DNA from: Methylococcales bacterium | Lineage (GTDB): Bacteria; Pseudomonadota; Gammaproteobacteria; Methylococcales; Methylomonadaceae | Length of the DNA: 64,000 nucleotides | NCBI GenBank assembly: GCA_028715725.1 | Contig: JAQURG010000001.1 | Span: 149,098 to 213,097 of the forward strand | Reading direction: 5' to 3' | Shown here: positions 51,118 through 59,470 of the stretch, in pieces | How positions within the stretch are numbered: position 1 is the stretch's first letter | Layout: each line of letters starts with the position of its first letter | Program-made: the position numbers and the translations under genes | Notes under the pieces: generated by a model | The model's database searches: none | What the model was told of the DNA's origin: nothing | What the model saw: only the letters and a program-made list of their open reading frames with translations

Positions 51118-51323
51118 ATGCTGGAGGTAATCTCTGGCTTTACATGTTAAAACTTTCTACCCATATAGCCAAGCCCGCTATTCAATACATGACCGCATAG
51201 CTTCCTTCCAGCCTGAAAATACACGGGCAAACCCTCAGGCCGTTTGATTGATTTATAATAGCATTATTTTATGCATTACCCTACTATGACGATTTTAGCT
51301 ATGTTTGACCCGCATCAATTCAA

Positions 51324-53243
51324 GTGACAGAATTAGAATCATTTTTTAGCGCTAACGGTGCGCTTTCAACGGTTATACCCGGTTATCAGCCTAGGCCGGC
51401 GCAGCTTGAAATGGCGGAAGCCATTGCTGATGCAATCGAGAAAACGCAGCATTTGATAGCTGAAGCCGGAACCGGAACGGGTAAGACCTTTGCCTATCTG
51501 GTGCCGGCTATTGTATCCGGCAAAAAAGCCATCATCTCAACCGGCACTAAAAATCTTCAGGATCAATTGTTTAATAAAGACCTTCCGGTTATCCGAAAAG
51601 CCATAAAAATGCCTTTTATTGCTGCGCTGTTAAAAGGCAGAAGCAATTATTTATGCACCTACCGGCTGCAGAATGCGCTAACGTCCACGCTGGGTTTTAG
51701 CAAGGAAGATGCGGTCTCATTAGCCAAAATAAACTCATGGTCGAAACGGACGCAATCGGGCGATATTTCGGAAATGCCTGACGTAACGGAAGCTAATCCC
51801 GTCTGGTATCAGGCAACTTCGACACTGGATAATTGTTTGGGACAGGATTGCCCTGATTATGCCGACTGCTTTCTGGTCAAGGCCCGGAAGAAAGTCCAGG
51901 AAGCCGATATCCTGGTGATCAATCACCATTTATTATGCGCCGACTGGTCGCTGCGCGATAACGGCTTTGGTGAGTTGCTGCCCGATGCCGAAGTGGTTAT
52001 TATCGATGAAGCGCATCAATTGGCAGATACTGCTTCAAATTTTCTCGGAATCACCATAGGCACCAAACAGCTCAATGATTTGGCGCAGGACGCGCAAATC
52101 GAATATCACAAAGACGCCACAGATATACCGGCCTTGCGTACTGCCTGTGAAGATCTGGAGCATGAAATCAAGGATTTGCGCTTGGCGTTCGGGATAGAGC
52201 TTAAACGCGGTGAATGGCAGGAAATTGAAAATAATCCCAAAATATTAGGAGGATTAAATGCCGTTAAAGAGCAGTTACAACGTCTGGTTGATCAATTAAA
52301 ACTGGCATCCGTTAAAACAAAAGCGCTGGAATCCTGTTTCAAACGCGCTGAAGAGCTGGCCCAGAAACTAAACCTGATTCTCGATGACCGCAGCGGCAAA
52401 TGGATACGGTGGTATGAAACGCATAGGAAGACTTTTACCTTAAGCCTGACTCCACTGGATATAGCGGCAGAATTTCGCGGGTTTATGCAGCAGCATCAGG
52501 CCGCATGGATTTTTACTTCGGCTACCTTGAGTGTCGCAAACAGATTCGATTATTTTGCAGACAATCTGGGACTGGGTCATGTAGCCGGTAGAAGTTGGGG
52601 CAGTCCTTTTGACTATGCCGGCCAGTCCCTGTTTTATCATCCTAAGGGCTTGCCGCAGCCCAATGATCCCAACTTTATCCCAACCATTGTTGATTTCGCG
52701 TTCCCTGTCTTACAGGCCAGCAAAGGCAGGGCGTTCTTTTTATTTACCAGCCATCGCGCGCTCAGGGAAGCGGCCGAACTATTGGAAAATAAACTGGGAT
52801 ACCCTTTGCTAATTCAGGGCAGCCGGCCCAAGGCCTTGTTGCTGGAACAGTTTAAAGAAGCCGGGAATGCGGTTCTGCTAGGTACATCAAGTTTTTGGGA
52901 AGGCGTGGACGTCAGAGGCGAGGCCTTATCCTGCGTTATTATTGACAAGTTGCCTTTCGCATCGCCTGGCGACCCGGTATTAAAAGCGCGCCTTGATGCA
53001 ATGACGCAACAGGGAAAAAACCCGTTTTTTGAGTATCAGCTGCCTACCGCCGTCATTGCTTTAAGGCAGGGCATCGGCCGGTTGATTCGCGACGTAACAG
53101 ATCGGGGTGTATTGATGGTGTGTGATCCGCGTTTATTAAAGCGATCTTATGGACAGCTATTTTTAGACAGTGTGCCGCCGATGAGGCGTACCCGCGATAT
53201 AGTCGATGTACAGGCATTTTTTCAACAAGAGATTAAACAATGA
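51324..53243 (+). CDS. yoaA: DinG-family ATP-dependent DNA helicase (YoaA)
   Basis: A 639-residue XPD-like superfamily 2 DNA helicase linked to DNA repair. It has the Q-region and Walker A AEAGTGTGKTFAYLVP (near residue 48), iron-sulfur cluster cysteines (YLCTYR, then CLGQDCPDYADC) and DEAH box VVIIDEAHQLADT. The C-terminal helicase domain includes GTSSFWEGVDVRGEALSCVI and RQGIGRLIRD. The start is GTG. It overlaps tsaB by four bases (ATGA), a common gammaproteobacterial pair. Confidence 0.93.
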   Translation: MTELESFFSANGALSTVIPGYQPRPAQLEMAEAIADAIEKTQHLIAEAGTGTGKTFAYLVPAIVSGKKAIISTGTKNLQDQLFNKDLPVIRKAIKMPFIAALLKGRSNYLCTYRLQNALTSTLGFSKEDAVSLAKINSWSKRTQSGDISEMPDVTEANPVWYQATSTLDNCLGQDCPDYADCFLVKARKKVQEADILVINHHLLCADWSLRDNGFGELLPDAEVVIIDEAHQLADTASNFLGITIGTKQLNDLAQDAQIEYHKDATDIPALRTACEDLEHEIKDLRLAFGIELKRGEWQEIENNPKILGGLNAVKEQLQRLVDQLKLASVKTKALESCFKRAEELAQKLNLILDDRSGKWIRWYETHRKTFTLSLTPLDIAAEFRGFMQQHQAAWIFTSATLSVANRFDYFADNLGLGHVAGRSWGSPFDYAGQSLFYHPKGLPQPNDPNFIPTIVDFAFPVLQASKGRAFFLFTSHRALREAAELLENKLGYPLLIQGSRPKALLLEQFKEAGNAVLLGTSSFWEGVDVRGEALSCVIIDKLPFASPGDPVLKARLDAMTQQGKNPFFEYQLPTAVIALRQGIGRLIRDVTDRGVLMVCDPRLLKRSYGQLFLDSVPPMRRTRDIVDVQAFFQQEIKQ

Positions 53244-53938
53244 AATTATTGGCAGTAGAAACTGCAACTGAAGCCTGCTCGGCAGCATTATACATTGATG
53301 GTGTTGTTACCGAGCGTTTTGAATTAACATCCAAAGAGCACACCCGACTGATTTTGCCAATGATAGACTCATTAATGGCAGACGCCGGCTTAAAACCGCA
53401 ACAGCTCGACGCGCTGGCATTCGGTTGTGGCCCGGGCTCCTTTACCGGCGTGCGGATTGCAACCGGTGTAATTCAGGGCATCGCCTTCGGGGCTGATTTG
53501 CCGGTAGTTCCGGTATCCACTCTGGCGGCAATCGCTCAGGATTTTTTTGATAAAAACAGTAAGTCGCAAGCTGAATGCGACGTGGCGTTTACGGCAATGG
53601 ATGCAAGGATGGGAGAAATTTACTGGGGCGTTTACCGGCGAGATGAGCAGTGCTTTGCCGAATTGATCGGTAAGGAGTCGGTGACGCCCGCTGCTGATGT
53701 CGACTTTCCCGATAGAATTGGCGCCGGTGTCGGCTCTGGCTGGGGTGTTTACCGGCAGGAATTAATGACCCGACTGGCCGGCCGGGTCAGCTATTGCGAA
53801 GCCGACAAACTACCCAGAGCGGGTGCGATTGCACGCCTGGGGGTCCGGGGTTTTGAACAGGGCATGGCTGTTGCTGTGGAACAGGCCATGCCGGTTTATT
53901 TGCGCGATAAGGTTGCAAAAAAAGAATCGGAGCGATAA
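53240..53938 (+). CDS. tsaB: tRNA threonylcarbamoyladenosine biosynthesis protein TsaB
   Basis: Partner of TsaD in adding threonylcarbamoyl to A37 of ANN-decoding tRNAs. The 232-residue ASKHA-fold protein begins MKLLAVETATEACSAALY and has KEHTRLILPMIDSLMADAG and FGCGPGSFTGVRIATGV. This copy is intact and in frame. Its last 238 bases (53701-53938) recur in diverged form at 59223-59461, so everything between the two copies sits in or next to tsaB. Confidence 0.95.
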   Translation: MKLLAVETATEACSAALYIDGVVTERFELTSKEHTRLILPMIDSLMADAGLKPQQLDALAFGCGPGSFTGVRIATGVIQGIAFGADLPVVPVSTLAAIAQDFFDKNSKSQAECDVAFTAMDARMGEIYWGVYRRDEQCFAELIGKESVTPAADVDFPDRIGAGVGSGWGVYRQELMTRLAGRVSYCEADKLPRAGAIARLGVRGFEQGMAVAVEQAMPVYLRDKVAKKESER

Positions 53939-54178
53939 AAAATCCTACTTGGTGCTATTTAAAATATGTGAGCTATTGTTGATATGATCCAATCGCATGT
54001 GCATTATGGACTGATGGAAGTCAGCGAAAAAATTCCTGCTCAGGCAATCATGATCGTGCTTGAGCAAAGCTCCGGGTAATGTCTGCGTCAACCGGGCTAT
54101 GTAAGCCATCCCCATGCAGCCAACGATATGCACTGGGATTGAAAAACACGTTTACGACTGTCCATTACAAAACCTATC

Positions 54179-55159
54179 ATGAACCGAACTGAACGCTTTT
54201 ATCGCATTGATCAACTACTAACTTCCAGTAAGTTGATAACCCGCCAGGCATTACTGGATGATCTGGGGGTTTCCTGGGCAACCTTAAAACGCGATCTTGC
54301 TTATTTAAAAGATCGCTTTAATGCGCCGATCATCTTTGATTACTCTGCAGGAGGTTACCGCTTCGATACACCCAATGTTGGACCAGCCTATGAATTACCG
54401 GGACTGTGGTTCAATGCCGATGAGACCTATGCGCTATTGACCATGCATCGCTTGTTGTCTGAACTGGAACCCGGCTTACTGGTACCGCATGTCGCACCGT
54501 TACTGTCGCGTTTAAACAGCATTTTGGCGCAAAATACGGCTGAGTCTTCTCAGGTGAACGAGCGCATACAGCTTACCAGTATTGGTAAACGCCTTAAAAA
54601 CCCAGTCTATTTCGGCTTGGTATCGCGTGCTACATTGGCGCGACAACAAATTAAGGTACGCCACTATTCTCGAGAGCGGAATCATTACACTGAGCGCATA
54701 CTCTCGCCACAGCGGCTGGTGTTTTACCGCAATAATTGGTACCTGGATTCCTGGTGTCATCAACGGCAGGCATTACGGCGCTTTTCGGTAGATGTATTAG
54801 AAACCGTTGAGCTACTGACTGAATCTGCTCATGAGGTTTCTGATGCTGAAATGGCGGCAAAATTCGCCAGTAGTTACGGTATTTATTCGGGTTCAGAAGC
54901 ACATATCGCCCATCTGCGTTTTTCACCGGCGGCGGCACGCTGGGTGGCTGATGAAGCGTGGCATCCAGACCAGATTGGACAGTACGATGCAGAGGGCTAC
55001 TTTATTTTGGAAGTACCTTATGCCGAGCCCACTGAATTGCTGATGGATATTTTGCGGCATGGTCTGCATGTTGAGGTGCTTGAACCCGCATCTCTACGGC
55101 AAATGGTCTGTAATGTCATTCAAGGAATGACTAACTTATACCAGGCAGAGAAACAATAA
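54179..55159 (+). CDS. WYL-domain transcriptional regulator
   Basis: A 326-residue regulator with an N-terminal HTH (MNRTERFYRIDQLLTSSKLI, DeoR/YafY-type, to about residue 60) and a WYL ligand-binding domain (about 140-220). The WYL motif occurs in RNNWYLDSWCHQRQ. A C-terminal WCX-like domain ends the protein. WYL regulators often sit beside phage-defence or DNA-repair genes and sense ligands such as nucleotides or DNA. It is the first gene after tsaB, in the same direction, but no clear Shine-Dalgarno is visible. The 137-base gap to the next gene carries a terminator-like hairpin. Confidence 0.9.
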   Translation: MNRTERFYRIDQLLTSSKLITRQALLDDLGVSWATLKRDLAYLKDRFNAPIIFDYSAGGYRFDTPNVGPAYELPGLWFNADETYALLTMHRLLSELEPGLLVPHVAPLLSRLNSILAQNTAESSQVNERIQLTSIGKRLKNPVYFGLVSRATLARQQIKVRHYSRERNHYTERILSPQRLVFYRNNWYLDSWCHQRQALRRFSVDVLETVELLTESAHEVSDAEMAAKFASSYGIYSGSEAHIAHLRFSPAAARWVADEAWHPDQIGQYDAEGYFILEVPYAEPTELLMDILRHGLHVEVLEPASLRQMVCNVIQGMTNLYQAEKQ

Positions 55160-55247
55160 GCGTCTAAAACTTATCTTTTTTCAAAGGCGCAATATTTGAG
55201 CCTAATGCACGTTACACTGATTCCTATTGCGGTAAAACAGCCGCATC

Positions 55248-55266
55248 ACCGTCATCAGACGGTTTT
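55248..55266 (+). terminator. Small hairpin plus T-run between the WYL and NUDIX genes
   Basis: ACCGTC-ATCA-GACGGT followed by TTT. It is short (6-bp stem) but placed to end the WYL transcript or attenuate into the NUDIX gene. Read by eye; no energy calculated. Confidence 0.45.
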
Positions 55267-55296
55267 ATCAGCTTTAACTCAAAAGGCACAAAGCAA

Positions 55297-56616
55297 ATGT
55301 CAGATTACTCACGCAAAATTTCTACGGTATTAGCCGCTGCTTCTACCTTCCTTTCTTATCACGACAAAGAAGATTATGAAGGTGTTTTCATCATCGTGCG
55401 CCAGAGAAATGGTCTCTTTGATGCTTTTAGTGGCGGTACCGCCGATGACCCGGAATATGTCGAAGAATGGATGGGAGCGCCGTTTATCATGGAATCCATG
55501 TTCAATGATATTGCTGAAATGGGGGAACCGGAGAAGCCACAGTTGCAGATAGTTAAAGGCAACAATGAACAGGCTCCGGTTGAACCCTCGGTGCCAGACA
55601 TCAACAGCTATCCGGAAATTATGCAACCTATTTATCAGAAATCGTTGCATCCAGATACCCGGTACAATGACGACGATGAACTGATTGACGATCCCGGCGT
55701 TTGCCATCCTCGCCTTAATGACCAGGGCGAATGGGTCACTATTTTTCATCCCACTCACCCCTTGCCCATGTCAGCCTTTGCCGATCCGACAAAATTGGCC
55801 ATCATGTTGCCCAACGGTCAATCACCCGCCGCGATAAATGGCATTGCTTTTCAGCCTTGGCAAACCGCGCCTAAAACACTGTCCGGTTGGGTGCACGTTG
55901 CAGGTCAGACAAAAATCGATGAACCCCCGCTGAAACCCAAAAACGGCAAAAAATTAGCTGCTGGCGTTGTCGTCATTGAATCGGATGGCCGTTTTTGGCT
56001 GGTGGTCCCTACCAATGCCTTTGGCGGCTACAAGACCACTTTCCCAAAAGGCCGTATGGAACCCGGCATGAGTCCTCAGACAACAGCAATCAAGGAAGCT
56101 TTTGAAGAATCCGGATTGCAGGTCGAAATTACTGGCCTGATAGGCGACTTTGAACGCTCAACAACCATCACCCGATACTATACTGCACGCCGTCTGGGCG
56201 GATTACCTACGCAAATGGGTTGGGAGTCACAGGCGATTATGCTGGTGCCGAAGCCGCAGCTGTTGAAGGTGCTCAATCACGCCAACGATCATGCGGTGAT
56301 TGAGGCGCTGACCAAACTTAACCCTGGAGTGAACAGGAATAACGACAAAATTTTGATAGCTTCTATAGGTGGTGAAGGCGGCGGAGCGGATATTTATGGC
56401 CGCCAGACTGATAATGCCTGGGTATATTGGAACGAAGGCTCTTCCATGGATGCTGACGATATTGATATCTGGATTTCTTATAGCTGGGAGCCCGTTCAGG
56501 AACTGGATGATGCGCTGCCGCCCTGGTGGATGAATGCCTACCCGATGGAAATTAATCCATCGTATATACCCTGGTTCAGAGAGCGCTATGAACAACACTG
56601 CAAAAAAAACCCGTGA
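55297..56616 (+). CDS. NUDIX-domain fusion protein of unknown function
   Basis: 439 residues in three parts. Residues 1-210 show no recognised domain (FSGGTADDPEYVEEWMGAPF near 45). A NUDIX hydrolase domain covers about 215-330, with the box at 252-274 (GRMEPGM...KEAFEESGL). Glu268, Glu270 and Glu271 of the REUXEE core are kept, with Lys for Arg, but the Glu expected at position seven is Met258. A C-terminal domain (about 352-436, GGEGGGADIYGRQTDNAWVY) resembles a small stand-alone family of unknown function that I recognise only by its GEGGS/YG...YP.EI.P pattern. Substrate unknown; the N- and C-terminal domains make a housekeeping ADP-ribose role unlikely. Confidence 0.75.
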   Translation: MSDYSRKISTVLAAASTFLSYHDKEDYEGVFIIVRQRNGLFDAFSGGTADDPEYVEEWMGAPFIMESMFNDIAEMGEPEKPQLQIVKGNNEQAPVEPSVPDINSYPEIMQPIYQKSLHPDTRYNDDDELIDDPGVCHPRLNDQGEWVTIFHPTHPLPMSAFADPTKLAIMLPNGQSPAAINGIAFQPWQTAPKTLSGWVHVAGQTKIDEPPLKPKNGKKLAAGVVVIESDGRFWLVVPTNAFGGYKTTFPKGRMEPGMSPQTTAIKEAFEESGLQVEITGLIGDFERSTTITRYYTARRLGGLPTQMGWESQAIMLVPKPQLLKVLNHANDHAVIEALTKLNPGVNRNNDKILIASIGGEGGGADIYGRQTDNAWVYWNEGSSMDADDIDIWISYSWEPVQELDDALPPWWMNAYPMEINPSYIPWFRERYEQHCKKNP

Positions 56617-56699
56617 TTCCCAGAGGACTCTTACTGTAGTGATAGAAACAGATGGCTGGAAATTCTGTATGAAAACCAGAAAATTCAACCACAAGAACT

Positions 56700-56939
56700 A
56701 TGAACCTGCTTCTAGCCGCTGTAGCCGCAGCCAATTGCTACAACTTGCCGCCTGATCAGCTTGCCTACTGCCGCGCTCTTGAACATCAGGAGATAGCTCA
56801 CTGCTACACTATTAAGGACAGCGCGTTGCGCACAGAGTGCCGGGCGCTGCTGCATCAGGAACCCAGTGTATGTGACGGCATAACAGACGCAACAGAACGC
56901 CATCTGTGCCGATCTAAGACTGAAAACAAGGTGCAGTAA
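56700..56939 (+). CDS. Small periodic-cysteine protein of unknown function
   Basis: 79 residues with six cysteines at 13, 24, 35, 47, 58 and 70, spaced 11, 11, 12, 11 and 12. The sequence is three related units of about 23 residues: CYNLPPDQLAYCRALEHQE, CYTIKDSALRTECRALLHQE and CDGITDATERHLC. The pattern is unmistakable and supports a real, folded protein that may be cystine-linked or metal-bound. No signal peptide is clear, though the first 11 residues (MNLLLAAVAAA) are hydrophobic. It lies 83 bases after the NUDIX gene. I know no named family for it. Confidence 0.75.
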   Translation: MNLLLAAVAAANCYNLPPDQLAYCRALEHQEIAHCYTIKDSALRTECRALLHQEPSVCDGITDATERHLCRSKTENKVQ

Positions 56940-56995
56940 CCAGTAATGCCGGCTATTTACCCTTTGTCATAATTTTTTACTAACAGAAAGTTGTT

Positions 56996-57829
56996 ATGAA
57001 AGTATTTTATACCCCTAAGATGGTTGCAGATTCTGAATCGTTCTCACCCAGCGCCGCTAAACCAAAATTAGCTGTTGAGTCATGGCTGACTCATGGGTTC
57101 AATATCGATATTGTTGAGCCAAGTCCGGTAACGCCTGAACAGTTATATCGCGCACACAAGCCGGATTATGTGGACGGCGTCTTAACCTGCCGCATACCCA
57201 ATGGCTTTTACAACCGCTCCAAGGCAGTTGCAAACTCGTTGATTTACACCAGTGGCGCGATGCTGGATGCTGGCAAGGATGCTATTTTGACAGGTGGCTT
57301 TGCTTGTGCTCCAGTATCGGGCTTCCATCATGCCTGCTGGGATAAAGGCGGCGGGTACTGCACATTTAATGGTCTGATGGTAACCTCGCTTGATTTGCTT
57401 ACGTCGGGAACTGCTAAAACGGTTGGGATTCTGGATTGTGATAATCACTACGGAAACGGCACCGACGATATTATCAAATGCCTCGGCAACGAGGATCGCA
57501 TTATCCATTTCACCACTGGAAAGAGTCGCTTTGAACCTGTTTCTTTCTTGAAAACACTGGCTGACAGGATCAGAAATCTATATTCGGCTTGTGATGTTCT
57601 GCTTTATCAGGCAGGTGCAGACCCGCATATAAATGATCCTCTGGGTGGCTGGATGACCACAGCACAACTGCAAGAGCGAGACATTATCGTATTTGAGACT
57701 GCTCGCGAAATGAGCCTTCCTGTGGCATGGAATTTGGCAGGTGGTTACCAGCGCGATGCAAATGGTCAAATATTGCCGGTCTTGCAGATTCACGACAACA
57801 CCATGAAGGCTTGTCTTACCGGACACTAA
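56996..57829 (+). CDS. Zinc-dependent deacetylase of the histone deacetylase family
   Basis: 277 residues with every catalytic element in place: His111-His112 (GFHHACWDKGGGYCTFN), zinc ligands Asp149, His151 (DCDNHYGNGT) and Asp209 (YQAGADPHINDPLGG), and the late Tyr251 in GGYQRD. Bacterial relatives act on acetylpolyamines, acetylated small molecules or proteins. It is shorter than many (about 300-375), mainly at the termini. It is 56 bases after the cysteine-rich gene. The substrate cannot be told from sequence. Confidence 0.88.
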   Translation: MKVFYTPKMVADSESFSPSAAKPKLAVESWLTHGFNIDIVEPSPVTPEQLYRAHKPDYVDGVLTCRIPNGFYNRSKAVANSLIYTSGAMLDAGKDAILTGGFACAPVSGFHHACWDKGGGYCTFNGLMVTSLDLLTSGTAKTVGILDCDNHYGNGTDDIIKCLGNEDRIIHFTTGKSRFEPVSFLKTLADRIRNLYSACDVLLYQAGADPHINDPLGGWMTTAQLQERDIIVFETAREMSLPVAWNLAGGYQRDANGQILPVLQIHDNTMKACLTGH

Positions 57830-58036
57830 TACTACCATTGCAGCCATTGATTGCATATTCATAGACGCTATGATGAGCAGTCTTGTTGTATCCTATAGCA
57901 CTCTTTTCGGGTTGCATAAGTGACTGGTTCAAACTTCATAAGCACAGTGCCTGTTTTTACTTGCCTGACCTTATTAATAACGTCAGGCTGACATATAGAT
58001 ACCTTTTTATATACCTCCAACAACATTAAAACAATA

Positions 58037-59050
58037 ATGGCCAATATTAAAGCAACATCAATTCATATATTTCTCCCTGATGGTGATCCAGATGGTGTGC
58101 GAATGGTACAAATAGCGATGTCAACCATTCAGGCCATCGCATTTCGACGAAGCCAGTTTGCTCGTGTCAAAGATGAATTTAAAGAGATAAGCCGTCCAGG
58201 AGTCTATTTATTGTTAGGCACAAATCCTGATGATCCTGATAGCAATATTGGCTACATTGGGGAATCATATGATATTGCTACACGTTTAAAATCTCATAGT
58301 AGCAATACAACCGAGAATAATTTGGAGTTATGGACAGATACTATTGCGCTCGTTAGCAAAGATGATAATTTAACCAAATCCCATGCCAGGTATGTTGAAG
58401 CCATATTAATCAAAGCCGCCAGTGAAAATAATCGATGGAAATTAATTAACGGCCAGCAGCCAACTGAAGCAGGTAAGTTACCAAGACCTGATGCGGCAGC
58501 AATGGATGAATTTATAAAGCAATCAAAAACGATAACAGGTGCGTTAGGCTGGGATCTATTTAAGCCTGTCACGGGGCATCATTTGACAGCACAAGCCGAC
58601 TCTATCCAGTCCACCGGTTCACAAATTCTGGACAGCCCGGAATTCTCTTTTTCGGGAGGAGGATTTTCGGCTAAAGCAATTGTTTCTGGTACGACAGGAA
58701 ATTGGATCATTAAAGAAAATTCAATAGCCAAGCTCCAAGTTGCGAATGCAATTCCAAAAAGCGCTAAAAAGTACCGAGATCAACTTTTAACGGATGGTAT
58801 TTTGATGGAAAACTCTGGAGGCTTGGTTTTTTCAAAAGATTGTTCATTCAAATCATCATCGATTGCAGCTTCTATAGTCTGCGGATATGCTAAGAGTGGC
58901 CCCATTGCCTGGAAACTGCCTTGTAATAAAACCTATGCCGAATGGGATATGGAAAGGATGACAGGCGATTCTGCTGCCAGTTTCAGCGAAGAGCCTCTCA
59001 ATTTACCTGAAACAGACCTCGCTCCGGATAAACACGCTTTAGACTATTGA
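58037..59050 (+). CDS. GIY-YIG nuclease-like protein with C-terminal DUF4357
   Basis: 337 residues. A GIY-YIG-like domain (about 50-150) shows GVYLLLG and then GYIGESYDIATRLKSH, the usual two halves of the motif. The C-terminal DUF4357 is recognised from LLTDGILMENSGGLVFSKDC and SIAASIVCGYAKSGPIAWK. This pair is common in accessory regions, and DUF4357 also follows type I methylase subunits. The gene is clearly more A/T-rich than its neighbours, suggesting a separate origin. The 207-base gap before it holds no gene. Confidence 0.88.
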   Translation: MANIKATSIHIFLPDGDPDGVRMVQIAMSTIQAIAFRRSQFARVKDEFKEISRPGVYLLLGTNPDDPDSNIGYIGESYDIATRLKSHSSNTTENNLELWTDTIALVSKDDNLTKSHARYVEAILIKAASENNRWKLINGQQPTEAGKLPRPDAAAMDEFIKQSKTITGALGWDLFKPVTGHHLTAQADSIQSTGSQILDSPEFSFSGGGFSAKAIVSGTTGNWIIKENSIAKLQVANAIPKSAKKYRDQLLTDGILMENSGGLVFSKDCSFKSSSIAASIVCGYAKSGPIAWKLPCNKTYAEWDMERMTGDSAASFSEEPLNLPETDLAPDKHALDY

Positions 59051-59054
59051 AGCC

Positions 59055-59183
59055 GGGTAGGTCGGGCCCACTCTCCACGCTGGAGCGTGGAAATGCCTGC
59101 CCGGGCACTCCAGCGCCGAGCCAATTTAAAACACCAAAAGTATGAACTCATCAATTCCGTGGGCAGAAAAGCACTGCCTACCC
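59055..59183. repeat. Inverted-repeat (MITE/REP-like) element at the right end of the accessory block
   Basis: GGGTAGG-tcg-GGCCCAC at the left end is matched in inverse by GTGGGC...CCTACCC at the right end (59159-59183). A strong internal hairpin TCCACGC-TGGA-GCGTGGA lies at 59074-59091. The 129-base block lies between the GIY-YIG gene and the tsaB tail copy. It has no coding capacity; whether it is repeated elsewhere in the genome cannot be seen here. Confidence 0.5.
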
Positions 59184-59222
59184 TATATAAGGCGCAATCC
59201 GTGCAATAAGCATTAACCGTAT

Positions 59223-59461
59223 CGAGCTTCCTGATTTGACTGGTGTTGGTATCGGCTCTGGCTGGGGTGTTTACCGGCAGGAATTAATGACCCGATTGGC
59301 AGGTCTGGTCAGCTATTGTGAAATCGACAAACTACGCAGGGCAGGTGCGATTGCCCGCCTGGGAGCCTGTGGTTTTGAGCGGGGCTTGGCTGTTGCAGTA
59401 GAGCAGGCCATGCCGGTCTATTTGCGCGATAAGGTTGCAAAAAAAAGAATCTGAGCGGTAA
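59223..59461 (+). pseudogene. Diverged, frameshifted copy of the tsaB 3' end
   Basis: Aligns without gaps to 53701-53938 (tsaB codons about 154-232) apart from one extra A in an A-run near the end (eight A instead of seven). That insertion shifts the last residues (KKRI, stop) instead of KKESER. By my count about nine of 68 aligned residues differ. It has no start or 5' half of its own. It is best read as the displaced or duplicated tail of tsaB. Confidence 0.92.
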
Positions 59462-59470
59462 AAACCGTGC

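Noticed and set aside
53945..54133. 62-residue minus-strand frame between tsaB and the WYL gene
   Set aside because: No family recognised and it covers the probable promoter region of the WYL gene.
54179..55159. WYL gene as a CRISPR-linked regulator
   Set aside because: No cas genes and no repeat-spacer array were found anywhere in the window.
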